From NCBI GenBank assembly GCA_036172665.1, contig CM069873.1, positions 47,152,001-47,216,000 on the forward strand: 64,000 nt of DNA, written 5' to 3'. A program made the position numbers and the translations under genes. Below are positions 47,526-58,371 of this stretch, piece by piece (positions within the stretch are counted from its first letter, which is position 1; every line of letters begins with the position of its first letter). The DNA is from Prosopocoilus inquinatus. Its lineage: Eukaryota; Arthropoda; Insecta; Coleoptera; Lucanidae. The notes under the pieces are model-generated. The model was not told the origin of the DNA, did not search any database, and was given only the letters and a program-made list of their open reading frames with translations.

Positions 47526-47666
47526 TAGAAAGATCTATCACCAATTTTTCCATCTGCTATCAAGCTATTTTCATTGTTCCTTATCCTGGAAATGGAGACA
47601 ATCCTGGGGCTCTTCGCAGAGTCAGTGATCATTCGGTCCTTTTTTTTTACTGGTTTTAATTCAAAG

Positions 47667-48067
47667 TCATCGTCTTGATGCGTCCATTTCCGACGGCAAT
47701 TGGAACTGGAGATGACCTGACTTGCCACAGTTCCAACAAGTTATGATTCGCTTGGGACTGATCACCTTCTCTTCTAGTTTCTTTAATCTTTCAAGAACTT
47801 CTGTCAGTGCACTGTCATCACCAGCTTTTACTTCTCGTACCCGTACTAGGTTTCTAGATGCTTGCTTGGCCGCCTCGAATTCCAGTGCACGGGCTAGTAC
47901 ATCTACGCATTTGGAGAAGTTACCCAATCGTAATACTTGTTGCATTTCCTGATCTCTAATGCCGTCGATGAATGCTTGGATGGCCGAACGATGAAAAACT
48001 GGTTTAGGTAAGGAATCTGCATATGCCATGCGTACCAGTCTCTCAATGTCGAGTTCAAACTCTTGAA
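47667..48067 (-). pseudogene. Gypsy-A gag, C-terminal part with zinc knuckle
   Basis: Helical gag end (FHRSAIQAFIDGIRDQEM; KCVDVLARALEFEAAK) and a knuckle CWNCGKSGHLQFQL in which the last expected Cys is not at its place. Confidence 0.8.
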
Positions 48068-48072
48068 GTGAC

Positions 48073-48749
48073 TCACCATTTTTGGAGTTGCTTCATGTGT
48101 GCATCACCAAAACGCATTTCCAAGTTCTCCACTAGTTGATCAAAGTTGTTCTGTACTTCCTCGGGAATGGACTGTAATGCATTCAATGCTGGACCTCGTA
48201 GAGCCAAAACGAGTGCTGCAGCTCTGTCGCAGTCATTCCAGCCATTCACGTCAGCAGCAATTTTAAACTGTCGGATGAAAGTAGACCAAGGTAAGTCACC
48301 TTCAAATATAGGCGGTTTCAGTTTCTGGTTTGACGACGCAGACGATGGCGTAATCGAACGACCTAGCCCAACTTTATGCAGTTGTTTCGCTAAGTCTTCA
48401 AATTTATCTTGGAACTGAATTTTTATTCCACCAAATTTCTCATCAAGTTTATTGTCGAATTCAAATTTCATATCCTTAATTGTACTATCAAACTGATTTC
48501 GTACGCCTTCAATTTTCTCGTCACATTCGGTTTTAAGATCTTCGATCCTTTCGTCGATTTGCATCTTCATGTTTTCTATATTCAGATTGGTTTTTAAACT
48601 GTAAGTTTTCATTTTCGTATCCAAACGCTCCATTTGTTTTCTCATTTCTTGCGTTTGCTCTTTTATTTTTTCTTTCACTTCCTGCATTTCTAATTTCATA
48701 TTTTCGTTACCCTTTTCCATTTTTTCTTTCATTTCTGTGAGTGAAGCTA
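48073..48749 (-). pseudogene. Gypsy-A gag, coiled-coil and core part
   Basis: A long Lys/Glu heptad-rich coiled coil (from MKEKMEKGNENM, about residues 1-130) leads to a gag core: LKPPIFEGDLPWSTFIRQF ... GWNDCDRAAALVLALRGPA. The first bases abut the Polinton left end. The ATG at 48732 is internal to the ancestral gene; the true N-terminus is at 61945-62113. Confidence 0.85.
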
Positions 48750-49988
48750 AGTAGTATAGCTAGCGGGATCCTAGACCACTTTGACCTTGAAAAAAATTGC
48801 GGATGGCATCTGTCCATCCTAAGTGACCATCGTTGAAGGTCATCCCCTAAGTTAGGGGAATGGTTTAAGAGGTGAAGAAGTTATCCCTTTAGTTCTTGAG
48901 CCGAAGAGGCCGTTCAAGAAAAATCTTTACTTCTTGCAGCTCTGAAGAATGTTGGCAATGACGTCCTAATACCAGAAGAGGTTGTTGAGAAAATAAAAAT
49001 AAATCTAACCCCCTTTTAGTTCTTGAAGAAGGGTTGTAAATTTTATCCGGCGTGTTCGTTCAGTATAACGAGTCAATGAACTTTGAAAAATGTGCAGATT
49101 CAGAAAAACTAGTCCAAGGCTTCTTTTATCGAACCCACTTGTATGTGTGTCTGCGTGCGTTTGTCAAAGTGCAAGCTAGCTTACATTTTTTGAATGAAAT
49201 TTTCTACATATATTTCTGTAAATATTACAAGAAAATATTTTTAAGGACGCTTCTTTCCCATCAAAGATTGAGAAAAAAATTGAAAATAAATTACGTGTAC
49301 TCTTTGTAATTGCCATTTATGTATTTTGATGAAACTGCAAATCGTACAATTAAATAATACATAAATATCAATGATTTAAAAACTAAATTAAAAATCTTTA
49401 AATTTCGAAAGAAGAGTAAAACACGGTTCGCTTGCTATTTTGTAATAATAATACGTTCGTTTCTTTGCATAAGAAATATTGCTTGTAATTAAGATTCGTG
49501 AGTGTGGTATTTCAAAATCAATGTCAGCAAAATTCTTTCTTCTTCGAGCAATGACTGAACGACTTTGTAATTTTACCTTAGGACAGGTCAGCAGAGAAAA
49601 TGATAAAATTTTTCGCTGTAAATAAATTGTTTATTTATTTATTTCTATTCTACATTTTTACATATTTTACAACGAAAATAATTCTTTGTCATGTTTTTTT
49701 TCAAATACAACAACAGACAACACCAGGCATCTTAGGTTAAATAATTAAAATTGTTTCGGAGAGCAAAAAAAAACCGTTGTCACCTCGAATTGTCTACAAT
49801 AGTCCGGTCACTTGACGGATTAATTGTGCATTACGATCACCGTACACTATCATGTAATCTTCGTCGGAATGGTTAAAATGTAGCACGATATTCTTCATCG
49901 ATGATGTCTGCTCCAACGTCCGTAAAATTGTTTCAATGCAGTCTTGGTGCTATACAGGGAGTTGATTTTTTGTTATCTCAACATTGAT
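48750..49988. repeat. Polinton left terminal inverted repeat
   Basis: About 1,239 bp, inverse of 60701-61944. The open frame at 49052-49309 is TIR sequence. Confidence 0.9.
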
Positions 49989-50074
49989 GTGTTTATTTAT
50001 TTATTTCTTTAAATAAAAGGCTAAATATTCATTTTTAGATACTCTACTACAGAAATAATTGTTTGTCATGTATT

Positions 50075-50215
50075 TCAATATACGCTAAATAACCAATGTT
50101 TCTGTCCATTAATTTCTTTTAACAATTGATTTGTGAGACAAGGTATACATTTTTGTCCCGGTATATCGGTTTCTCCTTTACATTTAGAACAAACGTATTT
50201 CGTTGGAATAGGCAT
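50075..50215 (-). CDS. Small zinc-ribbon protein, 46 aa, Polinton
   Basis: The ATG at 50215 gives an intact 46-residue protein with two CxxC pairs, CSKCKGETDIPGQKCIPC, a likely Zn-ribbon. It starts six bases after the stop of the major capsid gene on the same strand, so it may share its transcript. I do not recognise the family. Unlike its neighbours the frame is unbroken, but at this size that is weak evidence of function. Confidence 0.55.
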   Translation of the reverse strand: MPIPTKYVCSKCKGETDIPGQKCIPCLTNQLLKEINGQKHWLFSVY

Positions 50216-50220
50216 TTTTT

Positions 50221-51425
50221 TTAGAACATTTTTACCACATTCGTTAGCGGGTTGTATTTAATTAATCTGTCGTGCAATATTAAACAATAAGCGCACGTAT
50301 TTGCGGGAACGTTCTTGTCGGTTTCAAATTCAAGTCTGATATCGACGGAACCTGTCTTTAGCGTTTCGTTTTGTCAACTGCAATCGATAACGACTAGGGG
50401 AGCTACTTCTTTAAATTTTGAAAAACTAAGACACGGTTCGCCTGCAGATTTATAATAATAGGAATATTGAAATTGAGCGTACGTTTCATACAAAACAGCA
50501 AACTGATGTTTGTCGAAATTCAAAATTAGATTGTCGTAAGGGTAGACTTCTGAATTTAAGTATAATTATATGTTTGTCAATTTACAATGATCAAATTGAC
50601 TGAAATTTTTTAAGGTATCATTTTTTCTACTAGTTTGAAAACCGACAATAATGAAACGTGGTTTCTCTGACTACTCGCTTTTACGTTCCAGGTGTGTCTC
50701 ATGGTTTGTTGTAGAAGAGACAGTTCGTGCAGCTGTCAATTTCTAAACACAATCTCGAGATCCCTTCCTTGTTCGATATTTTTAAGTAATTGTAATTTTT
50801 CGGCGTCGGCTACTTGGACATGAGGAATTTTCCATAGTAATTTTAAATGTTCAATTCTAGGGTTTTCCCCGTTTTTTGTAGTAACAGTTGCGTTTAGATC
50901 GGAAGAACTTCTAATAAGTACTAATTCATGTCGCACGTTCACCAACATTTTTTTATAATCTTCACAAAATCCGAGTAGAATCTTCAATGGAATGCAAGCG
51001 CTAAAATTTCCTTACTGATCGGTGATTGTAGGATTTTCAAAGTGATTCCAGCCTGCGTTGTTGTATCGTATGCAATCGTTATGTGTGAAAGAAACGTATC
51101 CTTTCATCGTGGAAGTTATGCCGGGATTTCGAGCTCGATCGATCACCGATCCTCCAAGTTCATATCTGATTTCATCGAACAGAAAAGCTATACCATTATT
51201 TACAAAATGTAAAGTGTTGGTCACTTTATTATCGTGATCGAGTAATTTTCCTTCGATATAAAGGTAACTTTGAGATGGTAAAGGTCCTGCATTTGAATTG
51301 GAATTCGAATTTCGTCGGATTTATTTAAAGTGGTGTTTGCGTATGGTGGATGACTGCAATTCAAAGTTTGTAATTGAATTGTCTATTAAGACGTGTTCAC
51401 CAATGTTCAACATACCGAAACTCAT
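50221..51425 (-). pseudogene. Polinton major capsid protein (hexon-like)
   Basis: The double jelly-roll capsid protein forms the icosahedral shell. The ATG at 51425 (MSFGMLNIGEHVLIDNS) opens it. Recognisable blocks include GIAFLFDEIRYELGG, RNPGITSTMKGYVSF and, near the end, LNFDKHQFAVLYETYAQF and DIRLEFETDKN. The C-terminus ends at 50221. At least two frameshifts near the start (about 51290-51350), and in-frame stops near 50395 and 50560, disrupt it. The length of about 400 codons is short for a hexon, but similar proteins occur in insect Polintons. Confidence 0.75.
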
Positions 51426-52195
51426 ATTGTTTTTCTTATGGTAATAACTGGAATCCTAATGATAATAAAACTGCTTATTTTCAGGTGTTAACTCCTTCAA
51501 ATGCTGCTGTAAACTGAACTTTTGGTTTAGACATTTCTTTTTATATCCTTATACGGAAAAATATTGTATTGAAACACCATTTTTTTTCTTAGCTCTTAGT
51601 TTAGCTCTTTTAACTGAAGTCTTACCGTTCTGATCTCGTTTCGGAAATTAACCAGATTTTTATTTTGATCTGGTATGACAATTTCATTGATACATTTTGT
51701 ACTGATTGGTAGATAAATAACGTTGTTTACTTTTTCCACTATTCGAAAACCAGGGGGTACCTGGGGAAAAAATATGTGTATCACGTGATCTTGATTGTTG
51801 TTATTATAGGAATTGTTAATTAGATTACATTCAATACAAATCGCATTAATTTTAGAAATATTAATAATAAATAAATAGAATTCGATTTTTCAAAATGTAT
51901 AATTTTACTTTTCGTATTTTACTGTTATGATTAGTATTTCCTTTAAATACTAGATCACCATCATCGGGTGTACTTTTAATTATAGTATTCTTAAATAAGA
52001 TTGGTTTTATATCACTCATATCAGGGAACATAATGACTGTCCAATACTACTATTACTACTACTACTGTTACTTCTAATTTGTTTCCTGTCCAAATTAATT
52101 TCCAACAATTCTGATTTTATATAGTTTTCGATGTCTGTTATTTCATAAGCCCCTTGGGGCACTTCTATGACATATTTGTTGATATAAAATTTATT

Positions 52196-52969
52196 TTAGA
52201 AAAATTTTGTGCAAATCGTTTTTGATTGCAGTGAGAACCTCGAGCAGCCTCTGGACAGCTGTTTCAGCCCTGCTTGGGGCTTCTTCAGCAGAAACGTAGC
52301 TCGATATTCCCACTGCAGACCAAAAACGACTTGCCCAATTTATTCACAATGCGAAGTAAGAATGATGAACATATAAAATAGCGACATCTTACTATCGCTT
52401 TTTGAATATCGAGCTACGTTTCTGCTGAAGAAGCCCCAAGCAGGGCTGAAACAGCTGTCCAGAGGCTGCTCGAGGTTCTCACTGCAATCAAAAACGATTT
52501 GCACAAAATTTTTCTAAAATCTTTCATTATGCTTTGACAGCAAGCATGGCCGCCTTGCATGGGGGACTCATTAGGAGCAAATCCCGCTTCAATTTGTCTA
52601 TCCTACTGCAATGTTAGGTCAAAAAGCGATAGTAAGATGTCGCTATTTTATATGTTCATCATTCTTAATTCGCAATTGCGAATAAATTGGGCAAGTCGTT
52701 TTTGGTCTGCAGTGGGAATATCGAGCTACGTTTCTGCTGAAGAAGCCCCAAGCAGGGCTGAAACAGCTGTCCAGAGGCTGCTCGAGGTTCTCACTGCAAT
52801 CAAAAACGATTTGCACAAAATTTTTCTAAAATCTTTCATTATGCTTTGACAGCAAGCATGGCCGCCTTGCATGGGGGACTCATTAGGAGCAAATCCCGCT
52901 TCAATTTGTCTATCCTACTGCAATGTTAGGTCAAAAAGCGATAGTAAGGTGTCGCTATTTTATATGTTC
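52196..52969. repeat. U-family repeat, copy E, inside the Polinton penton gene
   Basis: X (52196-52368), a short Y piece, inverted X, inverted Y, inverted X and inverted Y. It is flanked by a perfect 12-bp direct repeat ATAAAATTTATT (52184-52195 and 52970-52981). Confidence 0.87.
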
Positions 52970-53069
52970 ATAAAATTTATTGTTCGTTTCATCGACATTA
53001 GGAATTGCATTGAACGAATAAAAATCACTCAGTCTGAGAACGTATGACTTTTCATTGACTTGAATTGAT

Positions 53070-53480
53070 TTTATATAGTTCAATACAAATCGCATTAACT
53101 TTAGAAATATTGATGGCTAAATCTGCATCCAATTTTTTTCTGTTGAATCCCAAAAGCGGAGCAATAGAATTAGATTTTTCAAAATCTATAATTTTGTTGC
53201 TTTTTATTTCGTATTTTAATGTGTTATGATTAGTATTTCCTTTAAATACGATATCATCATCGGGTGTACTTTTAATTATAGTACTCTTAACAAAGTTTGG
53301 TTTTTAGCAATTCTGATTTTATATAGTTTTCGATGTCTGTTATTTCATAAGCCCCTTGGGGCACTTCTATTACGTATTTGTCAATATAAAATTTATTGTT
53401 CGTTTCATCGACATTAGGAATTGTATTGAACGAATAAAAATCATTCAGTCCGAGAACGTATGACTTTTCATTATCTAATG
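53070..53480 (-). repeat. Duplicated segment of the penton-like gene, copy 1
   Basis: Closely similar to 51820-52183 joined to 52970-53060 (shared runs such as GCCCCTTGGGGCACTTCTAT and CATCGGGTGTACTTTTAATT). It is a tandem duplication of the 5' half of the gene. Confidence 0.8.
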
Positions 53481-53607
53481 TAATTGGTGGATATATTTGA
53501 GCTGACAACACAGATTGCCTGATAACGTGAACGTAAACGAACACATTTCACTAAGTTGAAGGTTATCAAACGAATGAAAAACAAGACGTCATTAACTTAG
53601 TATTTAT

Positions 53608-53949
53608 TTAATTAGAAAGAAATGATAAACATAATTGACCACAATTAGAACTGTTATAAGTTTGATATGAACTATGATTATAAAAAATTTTACACGGCAC
53701 CATTGAATTAAAATACGCTATGATTTTCCCAGGTGGTTTTAAATTTCCAAAACTGTCGAAGTAAATCGCTTAAGATTCCGTTTTCTTGTGGGCTGTCCAA
53801 TGAATACCGGGACCATTTGCACTGTCCAAATTAATTATTCCTCTTTAATTTTTTCCAATTTTTTTAAGTAATGCATCCCTCATAAAGACACCTCTGAAAT
53901 GTGGAATTTTCATAATTTGTGCATATTTTTCTAAATCAATGTTAGTCAT
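53608..53949 (-). pseudogene. Polinton adenain-like cysteine protease
   Basis: Processes capsid proteins in related viruses. The ATG at 53949 opens MTNIDLEKYAQIMKI and FRGVFMRDAL, overlapping the end of the pX-like gene by eight bases. After a shift near 53865 come GIHWT (catalytic His), YFDSFGNLKPP (Asp) and SSNCGQLCLSF (catalytic Cys), ending at 53608. All three catalytic residues survive, but the frame is broken at least twice. Confidence 0.75.
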
Positions 53950-54416
53950 CGGTCGATTTTGTGGAATTTTTAATTTTTCTTTTTTTTAATGATGCTGGTC
54001 GTAAAAAAAGTCCAAGCCCAGTTTTGTACGGTTTCAAATATAATCCTTTGCCCATTGCTATCGCTTCCATCGATTTATTATGACGCTGTGATTCTTTCAA
54101 TTGCTCTTTGGCGTCTCTCGCTTCGTTTACTGCTTTTATGATTCGACTCGTTCCGCCGGCTAGAGCTCCTAAAGCGCTGAGACCACCAAAAATTGGTATT
54201 AAAGGTAACACTTCTCCTGTTTTAGGAATTTTAACTATGCGCTTGAATGGTTTGATTTTATTTTTAAACTTCTTAGATAAATTTAAAACTATTTTAACTG
54301 CATTATTTAAAGTACTTGTTTTTTTTTATAAGCACTCGTCTCTTTATTTGCTCGATTACTTTCGAAAGAGGCACTGTCTTATCCTTTGTTTTAGTTTCCT
54401 CGTTTAATTTTGCCAT
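53942..54416 (-). pseudogene. Polinton pX-like core/minor capsid protein
   Basis: The ATG at 54416 starts a basic region (MAKLNEETKTKDKTVPLSKV). A shift in an A-run (about 54325) separates it from the main part, IVKIPKTGEVLPLIPIFGGL, a glycine/alanine-rich hydrophobic segment, a helix (EARDAKEQLKESQRHNKSM) and the block GKGLYLKPYKTGLGLFLRP. This resembles the small adenovirus pX/pVI-like core proteins reported in adintoviruses; homology is by motif only. Confidence 0.6.
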
Positions 54417-54475
54417 CTTTAGTCTTTGAATTTTAGTTACATACTGAAGTAATATTTTTATCCTCGCGCAATTTA

Positions 54476-54883
54476 TTAATATAAATTTACATCTTCATGC
54501 GATTCACGTTTTCTTTTAGCACAATTTTCTAGGTTGTCATTATCATCTTCTTCATCACCGATAGTTAATTTTCTTTTGAGTGTAACAGGATCACTTGGAT
54601 TTATTTTTATTTTTTTAGATTCGAAATCATCGTTATTGTCTACATATATTTTTCTCTTTTCAGACACGTATGGTTTCATCGGAAAGTCGTCAGCAATATC
54701 TACGTCCATTTTTAGTTCTTCATTTTTTTCCCTTACTTCTTTCACATTCTTGTTCTCTACTGATTTGTTTTGACTTCTTGGATTTATTTTGATTTTTTTA
54801 CGTTCAAAGTTATCGTTGTCGTATGTTCTCTTTTCAACATTGTAAGGTTTCGATGGGTAATCATCGGTGATTTCTACATCCAT
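54476..54883 (-). CDS. Polinton acidic/basic low-complexity protein, unknown
   Basis: A 135-codon open frame with two copies of a unit: MDVEITDDYPSKPYNVEKR ... FERKKIKINP, then MDVDIADDFPMKPYVSEKR ... FESKKIKINP. KKxKINP and KRKRE look like nuclear-localisation-type basic clusters. No known domain. It sits between the PLA2-domain and pX-like genes on the same strand, so a virion or packaging role is plausible but unproven. Confidence 0.55.
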   Translation of the reverse strand: MDVEITDDYPSKPYNVEKRTYDNDNFERKKIKINPRSQNKSVENKNVKEVREKNEELKMDVDIADDFPMKPYVSEKRKIYVDNNDDFESKKIKINPSDPVTLKRKLTIGDEEDDNDNLENCAKRKRESHEDVNLY

Positions 54884-55041
54884 TTTATCACTTATTTTTA
54901 AGTTTTTGTTTCACGATCTCCTTATTCTTTTTCTGTACTGATTCGATTTGATTTTGTTTTATAACTCTTATACTTTTTTAATATTTTCAACAGAAGATTT
55001 TGTTACTTTTTTATTTTTTCTAATTTTTTTAAACATTTTTT

Positions 55042-55398
55042 AATAATTTGTTTTCATCTTTAATCCTAATCCTAATTTTACTTTGGCTTTCATGGCACCT
55101 GCTACGCCTAATGCAGTCGTTTTTTCACCCCACGAAGTCTTTAGATCGAAATCGTTCCATTGCACTCTTATATAACATTATCTGCCACATGTCTACGTGT
55201 TATATCTTTTTCTTGAGAATATGCTACGTCGTGCTCCTTGCAAGCTTCATCCAAACCGTTTATACCGCTATCACCACGTGCCAGACGTTTTTGAAGTTTA
55301 GTACCGGGTCCGCAAAATCTATAGGTAGGTATGTGTAGTTCAAATGGTAAATTATTGGTAGCCGTATTTAATAATCCATCTCCTATATAACACTTCAT
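55042..55398 (-). pseudogene. Polinton capsid-type phospholipase A2-domain protein
   Basis: The ATG at 55398 opens MKCYIGDGLLNTATNNLPFE. The PLA2 signature is visible: RFCGPGTKL (calcium loop) and ACKEHDVAYS (His-Asp catalytic pair), as in parvovirus VP1-type PLA2 domains also found in adintovirus capsid proteins. In that setting the enzyme acts on endosomal membrane during entry. After residue 76 a frameshift moves the rest (SAMERFRSKDF, then GLGLKMKTNY) to other frames, ending at 55042. The catalytic site survives; the protein does not. Confidence 0.75.
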
Positions 55399-55511
55399 TC
55401 TAATAAAATTACATGTGACTTCTTAAACGACAATTCTCTAACAGAATATAGATTCAAATGTTGAGACTATTTCATAACATTTCTTACGTGACGCTCCATC
55501 TATCTAGCAAT

Positions 55512-56222
55512 ATGAGATTGGCTAAACAAAAAACAACTTTAAACATTGAAAATAATGATAGTTTTGAAGGGGACGTTTTAAAAGACTGGATGTATTATTT
55601 TCATCAACCTTGAGATGTATCATCGTAGGTCCATCGAATTGTGGGAAAACAAACCTTATAATTAACTTGATCGAACATCAAAATGGTTTAGCATTTGAGA
55701 ACATATACGTCTACTCGAAATCTTTAAATCAACCAAAGTATGTTTATTTAGAAGAGCTACTGAAACCAATCAAGGGTATAGGTTATTTTGCGTACAAGCA
55801 GGTGAAAATATACATCTACCTTCGCAAGCTAAATCTAATTCTATTTTTATTTTCGACGATGCTGTGTACAACAATCAAGATATTATTAGGGAATATTTCA
55901 GTATGGATAGACATAATTACATTGATTCGTTTTAACTTTCTCAAACATATCCTAAAGTACCAAAGCATCTGATTAGAGACAATACAAATGCACTCATACT
56001 TTTCAACCAAGATGACTTAAATTTGAAACACGTTTACAACGATCACGTGGGCACTGAGATGAATTTCGTTAAATTTAAAGATATTTGTTCTCTCTGTTGG
56101 AAAAGTGGACCGTACGAATTCGTAACCATTTTTAAAGATAATCGAATGGACGATGGAAGATACAGGAAAGGATTTGATCAGTATATATATATATCTCTGA
56201 TGAACTTAAGTGGTAGTTATTA
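55512..56222 (+). pseudogene. Polinton packaging ATPase (FtsK/HerA type)
   Basis: The ATG at 55512 gives about 33 residues (MRLAKQKTTLNIENN), then a one-base shift near 55608 opens RCIIVGPSNCGKTNLI, a Walker A motif. Another shift near 55800 leads to FIFDDAVYNNQDI (Walker B), and a third to DDLNLKHVYNDHVGTEM and FKDICSLCW. The protein pumps DNA into capsids in related viruses. It diverges from the capsid genes (leftward) across a 110-bp interval that probably holds both promoters. Confidence 0.85.
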
Positions 56223-56258
56223 AGGTTTAAAATATCATACGAACCGCTACTTCTCAAC

Positions 56259-57292
56259 ATGACCGATAAATGTACGAAACAAAAACTTTTGCTAAAACCT
56301 AAAAGTATTCGAGAAAAATTGAAATTGAAAAACTATTTGAAACATGGCGAGTTAATTCAAGAAAAGATGTTCGATCCTATTACCAGGCATTTGAAAAATA
56401 TCGAAAGCAAATTACAACCAAGAAGCGAAATTGAATTACCTAGCGTTGATGTAAAACCTTCAACCTCATAACATCAGCAACGGCACCAACCACAACAAAA
56501 ATATGATTTCACAACTCCGAAACAAAATGATTTTGCAACTCCAAAAAGATAAATATCTATAATTTATAAAAAAAACGTATACCGTCGTTGATGGACTTTG
56601 AAGTTGAAGATGAAGATGATGAGTCAGAGAGATATAAAGAATCTATTTTAGAAAGTGTTGAATCGGATGAAGAAGAAGATTCATGATTTAGAGGTCTCGA
56701 TGAGAAAGCCTACGTTGATTATTTGGAACAATATCATCCGTTACCTAGAAAATACATCAATGATATGTACACAGAGGAGGAAAATAAAGAATTTGATCAC
56801 AAATATGGAGTGAGACTCGATAAAAGTACTGAAAATTTAAGAATCAGTGACTCATCATTAAATCTCGATGGAGCTGACATAATTGTTAAAAACAGAAGGT
56901 ACAAAACAAGATACACAGGTTTATATAAATTACTCTTTAAAAAATTACCTGAAAATTACACCAAAGAAGATGCTAAAAATTATAGACAAATCATTCTTAG
57001 GACTAATACGCATCGATGACATTATAAATCGAACAAACAAGTAGATGGCAGTAGAATGCAAAAGTATAAAAATATCGTGGCTCCGTTAATTAACGACAGT
57101 AATATTACAGGTAGCGGATTATTGATGGAAGTGGCCGATAATAAAATTGACTATGTACACTGGGATGATCCAAACGAGCTCGTTTATAGGTTAAGGTTAT
57201 TGTTAGCGTCGCAAGCAGCCGGTAATACGAGCCACACGAATGAAATAAATTCCATAATCGAGGAACTAAGAGAAGCCCGTATCATTAAATAA
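56259..57292 (+). pseudogene. Polinton DUF8207-type protein
   Basis: The ATG at 56259 starts MTDKCTKQKLLLKPKSIREK and an FDPITRHLKNIESKLQ helix. After a stop and a frame change come an acidic stretch (MDFEVEDEDDESERYKESIL) and the conserved C-terminal domain: YHPLPRKYINDMYTEEEN, SLNLDGADIIVKN, KLLFKKLPENYTKEDAKNYR, DYVHWDDPNELVYRLRLLLA. Two in-frame TGAs (near 56684 and 57017) and a TAA at 56469 break it. The C-terminal domain matches what I know as DUF8207 in insect Polintons; function unknown. Confidence 0.7.
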
Positions 57293-57329
57293 AGACGATG
57301 AACCTAATTACAGACGCTAAAAAAAACAA

Positions 57330-58232
57330 GTAGTAAATGAAATTCACAAACCTGCGAGAATTAATTTCAAAAGGCGTAGAGTCATAATTAAATCTTTAAA
57401 TGAATTGTATCAAGCTCATTTGGTGGAAATGCTTCCTTATGCTAAAGAAAATAACGGCTATAAATATATATTAGTTGTAATTAATTGCTTTTCAAAATAT
57501 GTTTGGGCGTTTCCTCTAAAAATAAATCCGGATTAGAAGTCAGCAATACTATGGAAAAGGTTTAAGGAACAAACACCTGATAATCTTCAAACGGATTTGG
57601 GAAAGGAGTTTTTCAATCAGGAATTTAAGAAATTTACGAAAAAATACGTTAACCATTACAATGCGTTCAGTGAGAAAAAAGCATCGATATTGGAGCGAGT
57701 AAATAGGACAATTAAAAACGACATGTTTAGAAACTTTAGTCTGCAAGGAAGTTACAAGTGGATAAATTTATTAAAACGTGTCGTGGAAAAATACAACAAC
57801 AAAAAGCACAGAACCATAGGTATGAAACCGATTGAAGTGGGGAAGAATAACGAAGAGAAATTATTAAATACCGTGTATAGCAAAATTAAATTAGTTGTTA
57901 ACCTCAAGAATAAAGAATTCAGTGTCGGTGATCACGTACGCTTTTCTAAAATAAGAGGAATTTTCGATAAGAAATATTTACCTAATTGGTCAACGGAAGT
58001 TTTTGCGATTCGAAAAGTACAACTAACAAATCCAAATACTTATTTATTAAAAGACGCAACTGGAAATGATATATTAGGAGGATTTTATAAAGAACAATTA
58101 CAAAAAGTAAAATATCCAGACGTTTATCTCGTGGAAAAAGTTTTAAAAAGAAATAAAAATAAAGTGTTCGTGAAATGGTTGGATTTCAATAATACACATA
58201 TCAGTTGGATAGATAAGAGTAATATTGTGTAA
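57330..58232 (+). pseudogene. Polinton integrase (retroviral type) with chromodomain-like end
   Basis: Starts about NEIHKPARINFKRRRVIIKS. The first catalytic block reads YQAHLVEMLPYAKENNGYKY with His where the DDE family has Asp. The second is NLQTDLGKEFFN (Asp kept) and the third SILERVNRTIKND (Glu kept). A stop and two frame changes lie near 57535-57590; from 57597 the frame is open for 211 codons. The C-terminus (YLVEKVLKRNKNKVFVKWLDF) is chromodomain-like. It would insert Polinton DNA with a 6-bp duplication. Confidence 0.85.
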
Positions 58233-58371
58233 CATAGCAATCGTTATCTATTAATGCTTCTGCGTACATATAGACGTATCAACAAGTTCAATTTATTACT
58301 AAGAGAGTAGCAACGAACAAGAAAACTTTACACACACACAGGTGTTAATTTTTTATTTTGAAACAGTAAAA

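Larger units (their letters stand above)
51596..53546 (-). pseudogene. Polinton penton-like (minor capsid) protein with internal duplication
   Basis: The N-terminus from the ATG at 53546 is in one frame for about 12 residues, then shifts to QIYPPITLDNEKSYVLGL, FNTIPNVDETNNKFYIDKY and VIEVPQGAYEITDIENYI. The C-terminus at 51596-51784 has FFPQVPPGFRIVEKVNNVIY and LVNFRNEIRTVRLQLK. These blocks match the conserved penton/minor-capsid protein of insect Polintons as I know it. The 5' half is present twice (53070-53480; 51820-52183 plus 52970-53060), and U copy E splits the second copy. The gene is non-functional. Confidence 0.7.
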
